From the NCBI GenBank assembly GCA_033296885.1, contig MU864009.1, positions 1 through 64,000 on the forward strand: a stretch of 64,000 nt of DNA, written 5' to 3'. The stretch is from Triangularia verruculosa. Lineage: Eukaryota; Ascomycota; Sordariomycetes; Sordariales; Podosporaceae. The translations under genes and the position numbers were made by a program. Shown here piece after piece: positions 33,395 to 44,173 of the stretch (positions within the stretch are counted from its first letter, which is position 1; each line of letters begins with the position of its first letter). The notes below the pieces were generated by a model. That model had not been told where the DNA came from. It saw only the letters and a program-made list of their open reading frames with translations, and made no database searches.

Positions 33395-34213
33395 ATGTTC
33401 AATCACAACAGAATACACCTCCTCCTCACCCTTCTACTATCATACACCCCCTTCATTACCGCTCAAGACTCCTCCACCGCCTCATCCCCTTTCTTGTCAC
33501 TCTCCGACCTCCAACTAATCACCTCTAATGCCATCCCCATCTCTTGTATCCTCGCCTACAACTCCCCCATAATCGGGTGTCAAATATCGGATTTTCGACA
33601 GGGCAACCCGTGTTCAATAGCTTGCCGACAAGGGATCCGAAGGAAAGAGGCTACGCTGGGGGAGATTTGCTCTGATGTGGATGTGCCGGTGAGGACGCTG
33701 CTGGGGCTGGCGCTGCAGGGGTTGCTGGAGAAGGTGCTGTGTCCGGCGCCGGGGCAAGGTACTGTTGTTACCTCTTCCATCATACCGACTGGCACCACGG
33801 CGGTGAGGGAGTCGACGACGGCAACAACAGTGCGGGAGACAACTACGAGGGGGAATGGGGCTGGGGAAGAGATATTGACGTTTACTACAGTTCGTCCTCC
33901 CACGAGTTCGGTGACAAGCTCGAGTGCCGCCGCGGAGACGACGACGGTGACGACGGATAGGGGGGTGGAGAGTACGACGGCGACGATTGTGCCGACTTTT
34001 GTGCAGAGTGCCGGGCCGAGTAGTACTACGAGTGAGGAGGCACCGGCGGAGACGGGGGGTGATGGGGAGGAGACTGTTGTGCCGAATGCGGGAGGTGGAG
34101 GGGGGAGTCCGTTTGATACTATTTTGGCTGTTAATGCCGGGGAGGGGAGGAGGAGTAATTTGGGGGCTGTGTTTGGGATGGTGATTGGGATTGGAATGAT
34201 GCTTTGGAGGTAG
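33395..34213 (+). CDS. Small secreted six-cysteine protein with Ser/Thr stalk and GPI-like tail
   Basis: Single frame of 272 residues. The start was placed at the ATG that opens a signal peptide (MFNHNRIHLLLTLLLSYTPF, likely cut after ITA); an upstream in-frame ATG at 33191 would bury it. The mature N-terminus has exactly six cysteines with spacing C-x10-C-x10-C-x3-C-x14-C-x23-C, around NSPIIGCQISDF and NPCSIACRQGI. A Ser/Thr-rich segment of about 130 residues follows, likely O-mannosylated. The C-terminus has small residues then a hydrophobic end (NLGAVFGMVIGIGMMLWR), consistent with a GPI-attachment signal. This is not the eight-Cys CFEM pattern. I do not recognise a named family or function; a cell-wall or surface protein is inferred. 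The gene switches from C-ending to G/T-ending codons near 33,640. Confidence 0.75.
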   Translation: MFNHNRIHLLLTLLLSYTPFITAQDSSTASSPFLSLSDLQLITSNAIPISCILAYNSPIIGCQISDFRQGNPCSIACRQGIRRKEATLGEICSDVDVPVRTLLGLALQGLLEKVLCPAPGQGTVVTSSIIPTGTTAVRESTTATTVRETTTRGNGAGEEILTFTTVRPPTSSVTSSSAAAETTTVTTDRGVESTTATIVPTFVQSAGPSSTTSEEAPAETGGDGEETVVPNAGGGGGSPFDTILAVNAGEGRRSNLGAVFGMVIGIGMMLWR

Positions 34214-34808
34214 TTGGATTGGTGGATCTTGGTGGTTTTGGGAGTGAGATACAAGATACCCTCGCTAATTTTATTGTCTTTTTATTCTTTTGACTTTGTT
34301 TTACTAGATGTACTTGTGGGGTGGGGGTTTTGAGAGGATGGTGATGAAGGAGAAATAGGGTGAAAAAGTCAGAGTAGTGGGAGGCAGGGGATTTAATGTG
34401 ATGCACAAAGCTGGAGCTTGAATGTCTGTTGTAAATGTACTAAATGATCAGCAAACAAATGATACCATAGACCGATCTAGGTCATTTCCCTTCTTCCACT
34501 TGTTCATCCTTCAGATTTGGAGAGTTGCTGAATGTCATGCATGCTGAAGCTGGAGAAAGAAGGTGGCATAAACAAAAAGAAATATATACAGCTTTAAAAC
34601 CACTAACTAACCAAGATTCAAGATAAAGCCATCAACATTACATACGACTGGCCTGCTTTCGCCCATTTTTGCCTTTACTTCATCATCGCACAACTCGCTT
34701 TGCTTGCTTCATGTGTTGTTCATCACGAATCATCCCCGCCCCAAGCAGTTCGTCACTTTCCCACCATCTCTCACCCCCAAACCCCCAGTTTTTCGGCCAC
34801 CACCACCT
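34214..34808. other. Convergent 3' intergenic region
   Basis: About 0.6 kb containing the 3' UTRs of the secreted-protein gene and PEX11; the skew flips from G-rich to C-rich on the + strand inside it. No gene is seen. Confidence 0.6.
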
Positions 34809-35660
34809 TTACTTGGACACCGTCGCCCAGAGATCAGTCATCTGAATAACACCAGGAATACTCGCCAACGCGCCCACCACCAGCTCACTAACCCCCGGCA
34901 CACCCCCATCCACACTCCAATGCACCGTCAGCGGCGCCCACGCCAAACTCTTGGCCAATTTCTTCCTCCACTCCAAGTTCTCCTTCTCTTCCTCCTTCGC
35001 ATCCGCCTTCCTGACCCTGCCCACCCGTTCCGCGAGCAACTTGCCAAGCTCAATACCCACAAACCCAGCCCAGAACCTCGCCGACCATTTATACGCCAAA
35101 CCCTGCTGCGCCGGCGTCCAGCCCATCACCCCTTTAGCGCTCAAGTACGCGCCGTTTTCGAGTCCCTGGAGAAAAACGCAGAGGATGAGACGGGTGTAAT
35201 CTAGGGTTTTGGCGGTTAGGGAGGTGCTGGGGGAGGAGATGATGGAGCGGCCCCAACTGTAGATGCCCAACAAGGCCCAGAGGCGGAGGATGACGCGGGA
35301 TTCGGACATTAGGGCGGAGAGGGCGTTGAGGCGTTTTGAGAGGAGGGTGAGGAGGGTTTTGCGAGGGGGGGATGTAGAGAGGAGGGTGGCGATGCGGGGG
35401 GAGGTGAGGGTGTGGGCGGTTAGTTTGGAGGTGTAGCAGAGGAAGAGCATGACTGTGTCGATGCCGGAGGGGGTGGAGAGGCATTTTTCGAGGCGGGACA
35501 AGAAAAGGTTGGTGGAGGAGGGGAGGGCGGCGAGGAGGGTTGTTAGGGGGATGGCAGCGGTGGTGGCAGGTGGTTTTGAGGGGGGGGAGGGGATGGGGTC
35601 GCCTGAGGGGAGGTCGGCGATGGGTTGTTTGGGGGGGACGGGGGCGACTTCGGTGGACAT
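34809..35660 (-). CDS. PEX11-family peroxisomal membrane protein
   Basis: Single exon, 283 residues. A Pro-rich N-terminus is followed by the PEX11-like core: LSRLEKCLSTPSGIDTVMLF, CYTSKLTAHTL, LNALSALMSESRVILRLWAL, IYSWGRSIISSP and, near the end, LAWAPLTVHWSVDGGVPGVS with SIPGVIQMTDLWATV. PEX11 proteins are amphipathic, oligomerise on the peroxisome membrane and drive its elongation and fission. The architecture is nearest the divergent fungal PEX11C-type members, not the classical Pex11; that subtype call is tentative. The start is the first ATG after a stop and precedes the Pro-rich leader. The coding strand is strongly C-ending in the first 100 codons and G/T-ending in the last 120. Confidence 0.82.
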   Translation of the reverse strand: MSTEVAPVPPKQPIADLPSGDPIPSPPSKPPATTAAIPLTTLLAALPSSTNLFLSRLEKCLSTPSGIDTVMLFLCYTSKLTAHTLTSPRIATLLSTSPPRKTLLTLLSKRLNALSALMSESRVILRLWALLGIYSWGRSIISSPSTSLTAKTLDYTRLILCVFLQGLENGAYLSAKGVMGWTPAQQGLAYKWSARFWAGFVGIELGKLLAERVGRVRKADAKEEEKENLEWRKKLAKSLAWAPLTVHWSVDGGVPGVSELVVGALASIPGVIQMTDLWATVSK

Positions 35661-36740
35661 TGCTTTTGGATTTTGCGGTTTGGCGTCGTGGTGGTGGTGA
35701 GAGAGGTGAGAGGTGAGAGAGGTGAGAGGTGGAGGCTGGATTGGAGATTGGCGTTTCGCCTAACAACAGCTGGGTAGGTCAGGTAGGTAGGAGCTGGGTG
35801 TTTGGGTGTTGGTGGAATAGCTTCGTTGTTCGTGTCGTGCGGGGAAAGCGTCCAGGTTCAAAGACCAACACGAACCCAATATAAAAACAGCAGAAGAAAC
35901 CTGGCTATCGAATTCCGAAACAACGGCAAACGGAGGAGGCCGCATCAAACAAGAAAAAAAACAGCCAAAGGCAGTTTAATATGTCTAACAAGCCCCCCCA
36001 AACTACCCCAAAATCCCCACACTGATTCTCCTCCTGACCCGAATCGCAATCCGGGGTCCCGCTGCCCAGTGCACCAAAACAGACTCGCCAAGAAGGCTCG
36101 GTCGCTGTTCAACAACCTCGGCTCGCCGCGGCAGGCCATCCTGTCTCCTTCTCTCCCTCACACCACCCCACGGAACATTCCCTCATTGGTTCTTTTCATC
36201 TCTCACAACTCCACCGAGATAAAATCCAATTTCAGATCTTATCAATCTAATCAATCCATCACATCTCCATCTCCTATTGAAAAAAAACCAGGGTCTCTGG
36301 TCTTGGGACTTCTTGGGACGAACAATGACTCGAGCAAAAGGCACACCAGCACACGTGGGATTTACCCGGGGATCCGGGCCGTTGGGAGCGCGTAGATCAA
36401 TCAGATAAAGAAACAATCTGCTGGATAAACTCCTTCGCGAAACTTGTTCACAGAAGTTGTCAATAATGCTTTGTTACAACATACATCAGTAAAAAAACAT
36501 GGTCATTTGCCCTCCCAGTCTATTTCCCCCCCGCCATAAAAAAGAAAGAGAAGCCATTCTAGCCCATGTCTATTAGGTTAGGTTCCACACTACCCCCCCG
36601 AGACTCCGTCATTAACAAGAAAAAAGCTACACAAAAGGAATGGATGATGAAAAACCGCTCATCCTTGATCGCTACCGCGCGGTGGACCTCGAAAAAACGA
36701 GAGAAGAAAAGTCGTTGACATGAAAACGTCGGTGCTACTT
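35661..36740. other. Intergenic, NADH dehydrogenase 3' side to PEX11 5' side
   Basis: About 1.1 kb, PEX11 promoter and leader plus NDE 3' UTR. An imperfect GAGAGGT tandem repeat lies at 35699-35731 and GTAGGTCAGGTAGGTAGG at about 35772-35789. A 197-codon frame (35802-36395) shows no protein features. Confidence 0.55.
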
Positions 36741-38557
36741 TCACTCGCGCGAAAGATCGCGGCCGAAAAGCTTGGACTTGAGCCAGTCGTTGATCACCAG
36801 CAGACGATTCCTGGTGCTGAAGCACATGCTGATGTAGGCGCTTCTCCAGAACAGATAGGTCAAGCCACCGGCGGCGGCAACGTTGCCGTTGAACCAGGTG
36901 ACGTCAGCGACAGCCTTATCGCTGCCAATATAAGCGAGGGAACCCTGGTGGCTGTAGTGGAAGGGCTTCACGTCCTTAATGCGGTGGAGCTGACGCTCAT
37001 GCTCCTCAATCTCGCGCGAGATCTCGGCCGTGTTGCCGGGCTGGAGGTTCAGGGAACCACTGAGCTCAGCAATCTTGCCCTCGAGGGCCTCGGTCCTGGC
37101 CATATTGTTGAACAGGCGGGCCAGGAAGTTGCCTTCTTGACTGGCAACCTGGGCGGTGGGGGCGTAGCCGGCAACAGCGCAGTCACCGACAGCCCAGATG
37201 TCACGGGCACCCTGCACAACAAGGTACTCGTTCACGGCGAGACCGCGGCGAGAGTTCTTTTGCGCCGGAATGCGCGACATGAGATCCTGGACAACAGGAC
37301 GGACGGCGTTGCCGGTGGCCCAGACGAGAAGACCGTAGGGGAAAACAATGGTTTCCTTGGTACCGTCAGGGCGCGTAGCCACGGCCTCGACCGTCTTGTC
37401 TGTGACCTTCTTGACCATGGTCTTGGTGTGAATGTTAATCTTTTCCTCCTTGAAGGTGCTCTCGGTGTACTCAATAAGCTGCTTGGAGAAGCTGGGAAGA
37501 ACGTTGGGGAGGGCCTCGATCAGTGTTACGCGGAAGCGGTCGCTGATCTCGGGAACCAGCTTCTTGATGTCCTCCTCAAAGAAGTCCTGCAGCTCACCGG
37601 CGAACTCGACACCAGTCGGGCCACCGCCAACCACCACCATGTGCATGAGGCGGTCAATCTCCTCGGGGGACTGGTCCTTGAAGGCCGCCGTCTCGACACA
37701 GTCCATGATCCTTTTGCGGATTCTCTGGGCGTCACCAATCTCCTTCAAGAAGCATGAGTGCTCGCGAACACCGGGAATGCCAAAGGTGGCGTTCTCAGCA
37801 CCAACACCAACCACCAGCATGTCGTAGGGAACCTCGGTCTCGGTCATGTCACCCTTGATTTCCGAGTTGTCAAAGATGCGCACCACCTTGCGGTCAGGGT
37901 CGATGGAACTAGCTTCAGCCTCGTAGAATCTTACGCTCGCCTTCTTGGAGCGCAGGATTGTGCGAATGGGCTCCATGATGGAGCGGTGCTCGATGGTGCC
38001 GGTCGTGCATGATGGAAGAAGAGGGGTGAAGAGGAAGTAGTTGCGCGGCGAGATGACGATCACATTGTAGTTCTCGGTGTCGAGACGTTTGAGGAGAGAG
38101 ACAGAGCCCCAACCGGTTCCTGGTGCACGGGTTAGCAGCTGTCAATGGCGCGGTGGCATGCAGTCTAGCGCAATGCGATGCACTCACCGAGAATGACAAG
38201 CGTCTTCTTGGTCGGGTCTGGCTCAGTCTGGGGTTCTGGGTGTCTGTCCTCGTAGATGCCGTAGCCGATGTAGGCGACACCGGCGAGGGCAGAGAGATAT
38301 CCCAACCTCCACGCCCACCTCAGCGTCCGGAATCGGCGCTTCTTGGGGGGCTGAGGGGCAGGAGTGACCTGATCGGCATAGCCGCGTCTGAATTGCCTCG
38401 AGACGGGTCCTTGTAAGCTACCAAAGGCAGGTCTGGCGGCAACAGTCTTACGGGACGACTGGATGAATAATCTGGGTCCAACCTGAGAGGACTGGAGCAG
38501 AGCGGCGCCCGAACGGGGCACCGCAAGCTGTGCGAAGGCTCGCGACGACGAGGACAT
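36741..38557 (-). CDS. Alternative (type II) NADH:ubiquinone oxidoreductase, mitochondrial, external type
   Basis: Two exons, 38557-38188 and 38119-36741 (GTGAGT donor, CACCAG acceptor), 582 residues. The basic, Ser/Arg-rich N-terminus fits a mitochondrial presequence and is followed by a single helix, LGYLSALAGVAYIGYGIYED. The FAD-binding Rossmann motif is split by the intron: LVILG joins TGWGSVSLLKRLD. SPRNYFLFTPLLPSCTTGTI, the second Rossmann motif VVVGGGPTGVEFAGELQDFF, and DIWAVGDCAVAGYAPTAQVA complete the NDI/NDE signature. It oxidises NADH and reduces ubiquinone without proton pumping. The helix right after the presequence suggests anchoring in the inner membrane with the catalytic part in the intermembrane space, as in NDE proteins; this is inference. 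No EF-hand insertion is seen, unlike the calcium-binding NDE class. Confidence 0.92.
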
Positions 38558-41500
38558 TGCCCAATCGGCAAACTCGGAATGGCCGGCGGCGATATCAGGA
38601 AAGGGGGCCTGTGGAGGAGCTTAAACTCGAGGCGGCGGTCGCAGCGCAAACTACCTTGAACGGTAGGGCTAGGATATTAGCTGATGAGTAAAGACTGAGG
38701 AGGACTCGAAGAAACAAGCAGAAAAAATGCAGATGCTCGTGGATGATAAGGCGCAGGAGGAGTCAATCCGATGAGGTGGTGATGAATAGTGACTAAGATG
38801 GAGCTTGGGAGACCCCTGTAAGCAGTTTCTTTCTACTTTTTTTTGATTTTATCCTATTCGGCGCTTCTGCCCAGCGGGCCCCACCAGTGCAGCCAGCCAC
38901 TCATACCGCGGGAAGGCGTCTTCCAGCACTCCACCCGCCCTCGTTGCCAAGGGCTCTGCCAGGATCCCATGGATGACGACACAACTCTGGGCCTCAATTT
39001 TTCTTGAAGTTTCGAAACGGCGCTGGCGATGCATGGCCATTGTCGCAGCAAAAGAGTCATTTTCTGAACTGCCGCGTCCGGAGGCTGGAACATCCCTCAA
39101 CACCAACCCACTAGGTGAGCAAGGAGACTGCGACAATGGAAGGCCGTACAACGTGGGCGGGACGGAAACCGCGCAAACGACTCAGATAAGGGGGCTGCTG
39201 ATCTAGAACCTGATAACGATATCCGCCCCCTAGCTTTCCCACGTCCGTGTGGATAATCGTGTTCCTCTTTGACGCTGTCTGGAATCCCTAAAAACCTTGC
39301 ATGTTTGTCATGAATTGTTGCCCCCCACGCTCATCCCATTTTTTGCGCAATTGGCACTTGTTCCTGCGCCTTATTCAGCCTGTCTCTGCGGTGAGGTCAG
39401 CATCAGCTCGAACGACCACGACGACATGCGATTGCAATTCTAGTCGGTGCTTGCGATTAGGGTGCATCCTGGGCGGCATTTAGAGTCACCCCGCCAGCTC
39501 CGCTATCACATGCGGGTCCTGACTGGGCCGTGCCTCTTCAGCCCGCAGCATGTGGCACAGACCCTCCGTGGGTTACGGCTCCGAGTCCGGCCCTGAAGTG
39601 CAACTCCGGGGATGGCTGGCCGTTGCCAAGCCGGTTCCGGAAGAGCTCCGTGTGGGACTATGGACTCCGGATAGCTAAGGTAGGTAACAGTAGGGAATTT
39701 GGTCACTCGCTTACTATGCTATGAGAATGTAGGAAAGCCCAATGCTTCTCACAACCTAATCAACAGCTTTCATTTGACCTCAATCGATGCCTCGTTCCTT
39801 CCACCATTTACACATGCAAAGAAGCTACTCATTGCCAGTCATTGCCGGCTGCCACCGAGGCTGCTGTCGTCGGAAGAAGTAGGAAGGAAAGCGCCACGGA
39901 CACATGTGAGATGACCCCGAACAATATCCATTCAGACCCAACATTTGACCTTCTTCTTTGCCGCGGCCCCGAGTCTTCCTCTTCGATTCTATTCCCGTCC
40001 TTTTCAACTTCCGGGTAGCCGTCCTCGGAGCATATTCGCCCGGCCGTTTGATCTCTGACACATACAACCTGTGCGCCTGATGCTCGCTCGGCCTGCATTC
40101 CCTCAGCGGCTCGCATGAATGATCGTCAACGATCTAGCCGTCCGTCAAAGTTGAGCCCTTGCACCCCGCATCTGGCTGAAGTCTGGCCTGCCAATCTATC
40201 TGCATTACACACCCGCCCCCTGACCAGCAGATTATCAAGTTCAGGCCAGTATCACGCAGCAGAACTGGACTTGTCCAGCGGTTGTTCAGTTTCGTGATAT
40301 TCACGGGATTGCCACGCTGATATAAACTACGCGACTGATCAGCCCCATGCCGTCTCTTGTACGATGCTTGTGAAGAACATGTTGCAGTTGTGGGGACTTG
40401 GCAGAGTTTCTGATGTTGGGTCGAAGCTTCCAGCCCCGGGTCTTGGCGTAGGCTTCGGCATCCTCCCCCGCTCTGCTTCCTCACTAGCTACGAGAAAGAC
40501 ACTGATCCATTGCCTCATGAAATTAAAAGTCTGCTTTCTCTCACTCTCGCGTAGTTTTCCCTTTCGTCATGAAGCGACTACCACCCCGAGCTCGGTGTTC
40601 GAGAGAGTGAGCCGCTCCGCTTTTTTGGCTCTTGTCGTCCGGCTGAAACGCGATACCCATGGCTGAGACGTCGAGCCCCCTGTTCTCCTGTCATAACTCA
40701 ATTGTTCCCCTTCCGCTTTCAGACGTCAGGCAAAGGCCAGTGCACAGCTCGACAGCCAGACAGCTCCCACATGCGCTGGAAAGCAGTAGACAATGGGCGA
40801 ATAGGCTTGCAGCCGGCGCCAGGCATGCTGTCCCCAATCTTTCTCACGTCAATGCCGAGCGTAGCACGAGCAGTCCCTGGGGTACTACCTCTTGGATGAG
40901 GCTCTTTTCAAATGCGCCCTCATTGGCTACCAAGAGATCCCCCGCAGCCGGCAAGGCAATGGCACTCGACCACACGATCTGAGTCTGGGAAGTCCCTGGC
41001 CCTATTCCCAATTCAGCTGGCTTCTCGTAACGTCTCTCCTTTGCCGGCTCTCAACCCCCTTCACCCGCCCCTGGCTGCAATCCCCCACCAGGAAGGAGTT
41101 TTTGATTGCCCCTCTGAGGCCGGAACCAGTATCCCTGTGCCAGCTCCGGCTCTCCAGTCTGAGCCAGGCTGCGGGGAAAGGGTTGGCAGAAGGAGAGCTC
41201 TTGGTTTCGCTCGAGCCATCCCAGATGTCTCTTCTGGGAAGCTCGGGCTCTTGGGTCGTCATGCACCCACGCACCAAGCGGCGGTTGATCAGTCCTGGCT
41301 TTGGCTCGTTACCGCATTCTCTTCTTACCACTCTTTTCTTTCTTTCACTCTATCCTTCTGCCGTCTGTTCCATTCTTTTCTTTCCGCAGGGCCGGTTTCC
41401 CGTTGCTTGCATTCTTGTATACTAATTTCATTTTGGACATTGCATCCATAATTCTTTTCACTTCTTTCCAGTCTCTCCTTTTTTCGTTTGCAAGTTCATT

Positions 41501-41642
41501 TTTATTTCCGCGGAACACGACATACCAATCAGATTTAACGAGGCAGCCATCGATGACATCTAGGACATGAATCAGTTGGGCGGTCTGACCCTATTATCAG
41601 TGGAAAGTTCCAAGGCAACCTTGGGATTCTCAAGAGGAGGGA
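38558..41642. other. Long divergent intergenic/leader region
   Basis: About 3.1 kb between the NADH dehydrogenase and the Asn-Gly-rich membrane protein. No gene is recognised on either strand. Its last 350 bases (41290-41530) are strongly pyrimidine-rich, typical of a fungal core promoter or leader. Overlapping frames of 177-179 codons at 40892-41451 lack family features. Confidence 0.55.
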
Positions 41643-41879
41643 ATGGCACCTTTACATCATCGGACGAAGTCTATCGTACGAAGGAGAGAAGTTGGCCCTC
41701 GGATGTTGGAGAGCAGAGAGTTGCTCATTCGACAGGACAATAAGGACAACGAAGACGAGGAGACCCGGCGACGACGTTTTCGTTTTGGCAACAACCGGAA
41801 CAACAACGATAGAAACGACGGAGACGGAGGGGACAATAACCGGAACAACGGTAACAACGGAGGCAACCGCGGCGGCAAT

Positions 41880-41975
<96 letters not shown>

Positions 41976-44173
41976 AATAACAACGGCGGCGGGGCTGGGG
42001 GTAACAACAGGAATGGCAATTTTAGAAACGGTAACGGGAATAACCGAAACGGGGATGGGAACAATCGCAACGGCAGATTTGGTGATAATCGAGGCAACAA
42101 CCGAGGCGGCAATAACAACAATAATGACAACAACGACAACGATGGCAGTAACCGAAATGGAGGCAATGGTTTCGGAAGATTCAGAGGTGGTTTTAGAGAT
42201 AGGAATGGTAATGGAAACGGCAACGTGGGCGGGAATGGGAATGATAACGATAGGGACGGGGAGTCGAGCCCCCCAGAGGGCTCTCCTGATCCCGAGGCAG
42301 GCCCTTCCGTGTCACCGCCGCCCTCGGGGGACACTCCATCACCAGAGTCAGCGCCGGCGGAAGATGTACCAGCCGAACCTGCGCCGGCCGAAGGTGTACC
42401 AGCTGAGCCTGCTCCGGTCGAATCTCCACCGCCAGAAGCCTTGCCTGCCGATTCTGTTCCTCCAGAGTTAACGCCCACCCCGAGTCCTCCTCCAGCAGTG
42501 GAGGAACTAGCGGCCCCGCCCAACCCAGGCGTGATCGTTCTACAGTCTCAGATCCAGGCAACTCCAACTGCAGAGGTGAGAGTTACGTTGCACGAAGTAG
42601 TATTCTGACTAACATGACGCAGGGAATTCCGACCATCACTGATCTCTTATCTGTTCCTACAGCGAGCAATATCGATGGGGCTGCTGGATTGCCAACGGAA
42701 ATTGTGGCAAATGGCCCACAGTCGGACGAAGTTGCTGTTCCACTCCCTCCAGACCCGACATCTGCGCCGTTTCCAGTCCCCGATATCGTAAACCTGCCAG
42801 GTGGTGATCGAGATGGCACCGTTTCCGGCCCAACTAGCACTGGGATTCCAGATGATAGCAATCGCATCGAGGCTCCTCAAGGGGGCATGGATCCAACCGC
42901 GGAGAGAGTCCTCATCTCCGTGGGATCTATTGGTAGGTGGTCACGCACATATCTGCACTGAAATCGCTGACAAATGTCAATAGGTACATTCGTCTTGATC
43001 TGCTTCATCATCTGGATGGTGCGGAGGACAATAAAAAAGTCCAGACTGTCTGGCGGCGCCGGCAGTACAGGACCCAGCGGCGGACTGCCTTTCCTTGGAG
43101 GTAAAAGCTCACATAAATCGGCGCCGTCAACTGTCACCCTTTCGCCTCCTCCGACATACCGCGAGAAGGAAGAGGCGTCGGACACTCCGCAAGTGAACGA
43201 GTATTATCCTCCAGAGAAGACGAGGGAAGAGCCGCAACTGCAATCTCAGCCACCATCAGAGCCAACTCAGCCCCAGCAGCAAGTTATGCAGCCGCAAGCA
43301 CTTCAAGCGACCTTGCCTTCACAACAGCAGCAGCAACAACCTCAGCTTCCACCCCTACAAACGTCATTTCCAAGCCAGCAGCCACAGGTGCCATTCACTG
43401 GCTACTACCAACCGTCATATAATGGTGACATGACGTACGATCCGAATAACGCTTTCAATATCATGCCACCATCACTGCGTTATTCTCACCAGCAACAAGA
43501 ATCCTTCAGTTCCACCAACGCGGCACAGTTTGGTGCCTTCATGGTTCGTACTGACCATGCAAACGGCACATATGCGAATGGTGTCTCGCCAATCACCACA
43601 TACTACACTCCGTCCCCAATCGCTCGTCAGTCACAACAACCGCAGCATATCCCCGTACCTTATAACCTTGTCTATCAGGAAGCCGGTCGGAGGTCGCAAG
43701 TGTCTTCCCTCTCGTCAGGTTTTGGAGATGGTGCGGATATCGTAACATCTGCAACGCTCCTTACGCCACCGCAGCCAGCAGCTACGGCGGTCAGGTCATC
43801 TAGCCATTATTCGACAAGATTCTCATATGTATCACCAGTGCAGCAACACGCCCCGCCATTACCGCAGCATCTCCAGGACCAGAGAGATACGGTTTATACA
43901 CACACAAGCGAGGACCAGCCTACTCGGTACCGATCGATGAACTCGTGGGTAGAGCAGCAGGTTGGTCGGATCAAGCGGACGCAGGAGCGAGACGCTACGA
44001 ATCAGTTGCAACAAGATCAAATGGTGCCTGGCCATCCGGGGATACCTGGAATCCACAACCCACCGGATGAGCAAAACTTTCGCATGATGATGCAGGATGA
44101 TGAGGTGCCGAGGAGGGTGGAGAGCGCGTTGGCAACCATGAGTCCAATGGAGAAGAGCAGATTAGCGCCGTGA
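41643..44173 (+). CDS. Single-pass membrane protein with Asn-Gly repeat, Pro-rich region and PPxY tail motif
   Basis: Three exons, 41643-42575, 42623-42932 and 42984-44173 (donors GTGAGA and GTAGGT; acceptors CGCAG and ATAG), 810 residues. Residues about 45-200 are almost only Asn, Gly, Arg and Asp, including 16 perfect Gly-Asn dipeptides (about 80-111). A Pro/Glu/Ala-rich segment follows, with AEDVPAEPAPAEGVPAEPAP-type repeats. One hydrophobic helix (GTFVLICFIIWMV, from about residue 415) is followed by basic VRRTIKKSR, so the C-terminal half is probably cytosolic. That half has PPTY (a PPxY, WW-domain ligand) at about residue 470 and Gln/Pro-rich stretches. The layout resembles fungal surface sensors or single-pass adaptors, but I recognise no named family. 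No signal peptide is visible, so the helix would act as a signal-anchor, or a leader exon upstream is missing from this model. Confidence 0.68.
41880..41975. repeat. Coding hexamer repeat (GGCAAC)16
   Basis: Sixteen perfect tandem GGCAAC copies encode Gly-Asn repeats inside the membrane-protein gene; the preceding unit is the variant GGCAAT. Copy changes keep the frame. Confidence 0.95.

Noticed and set aside
40892..41451. Overlapping 177- and 179-codon frames upstream of the Asn-Gly protein
   Set aside because: Two frames of equal length over the same bases with no protein features indicate chance openness in C/T-rich DNA.
41880..41975. Tandem hexamers as a possible CRISPR array
   Set aside because: Contiguous 6-nt units without spacers inside a eukaryotic coding frame.
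41657..42523. 288-codon antisense frame over the Asn-Gly repeat
   Set aside because: A Leu/Pro repeat shadow of the GGCAAC and Pro-rich coding region.
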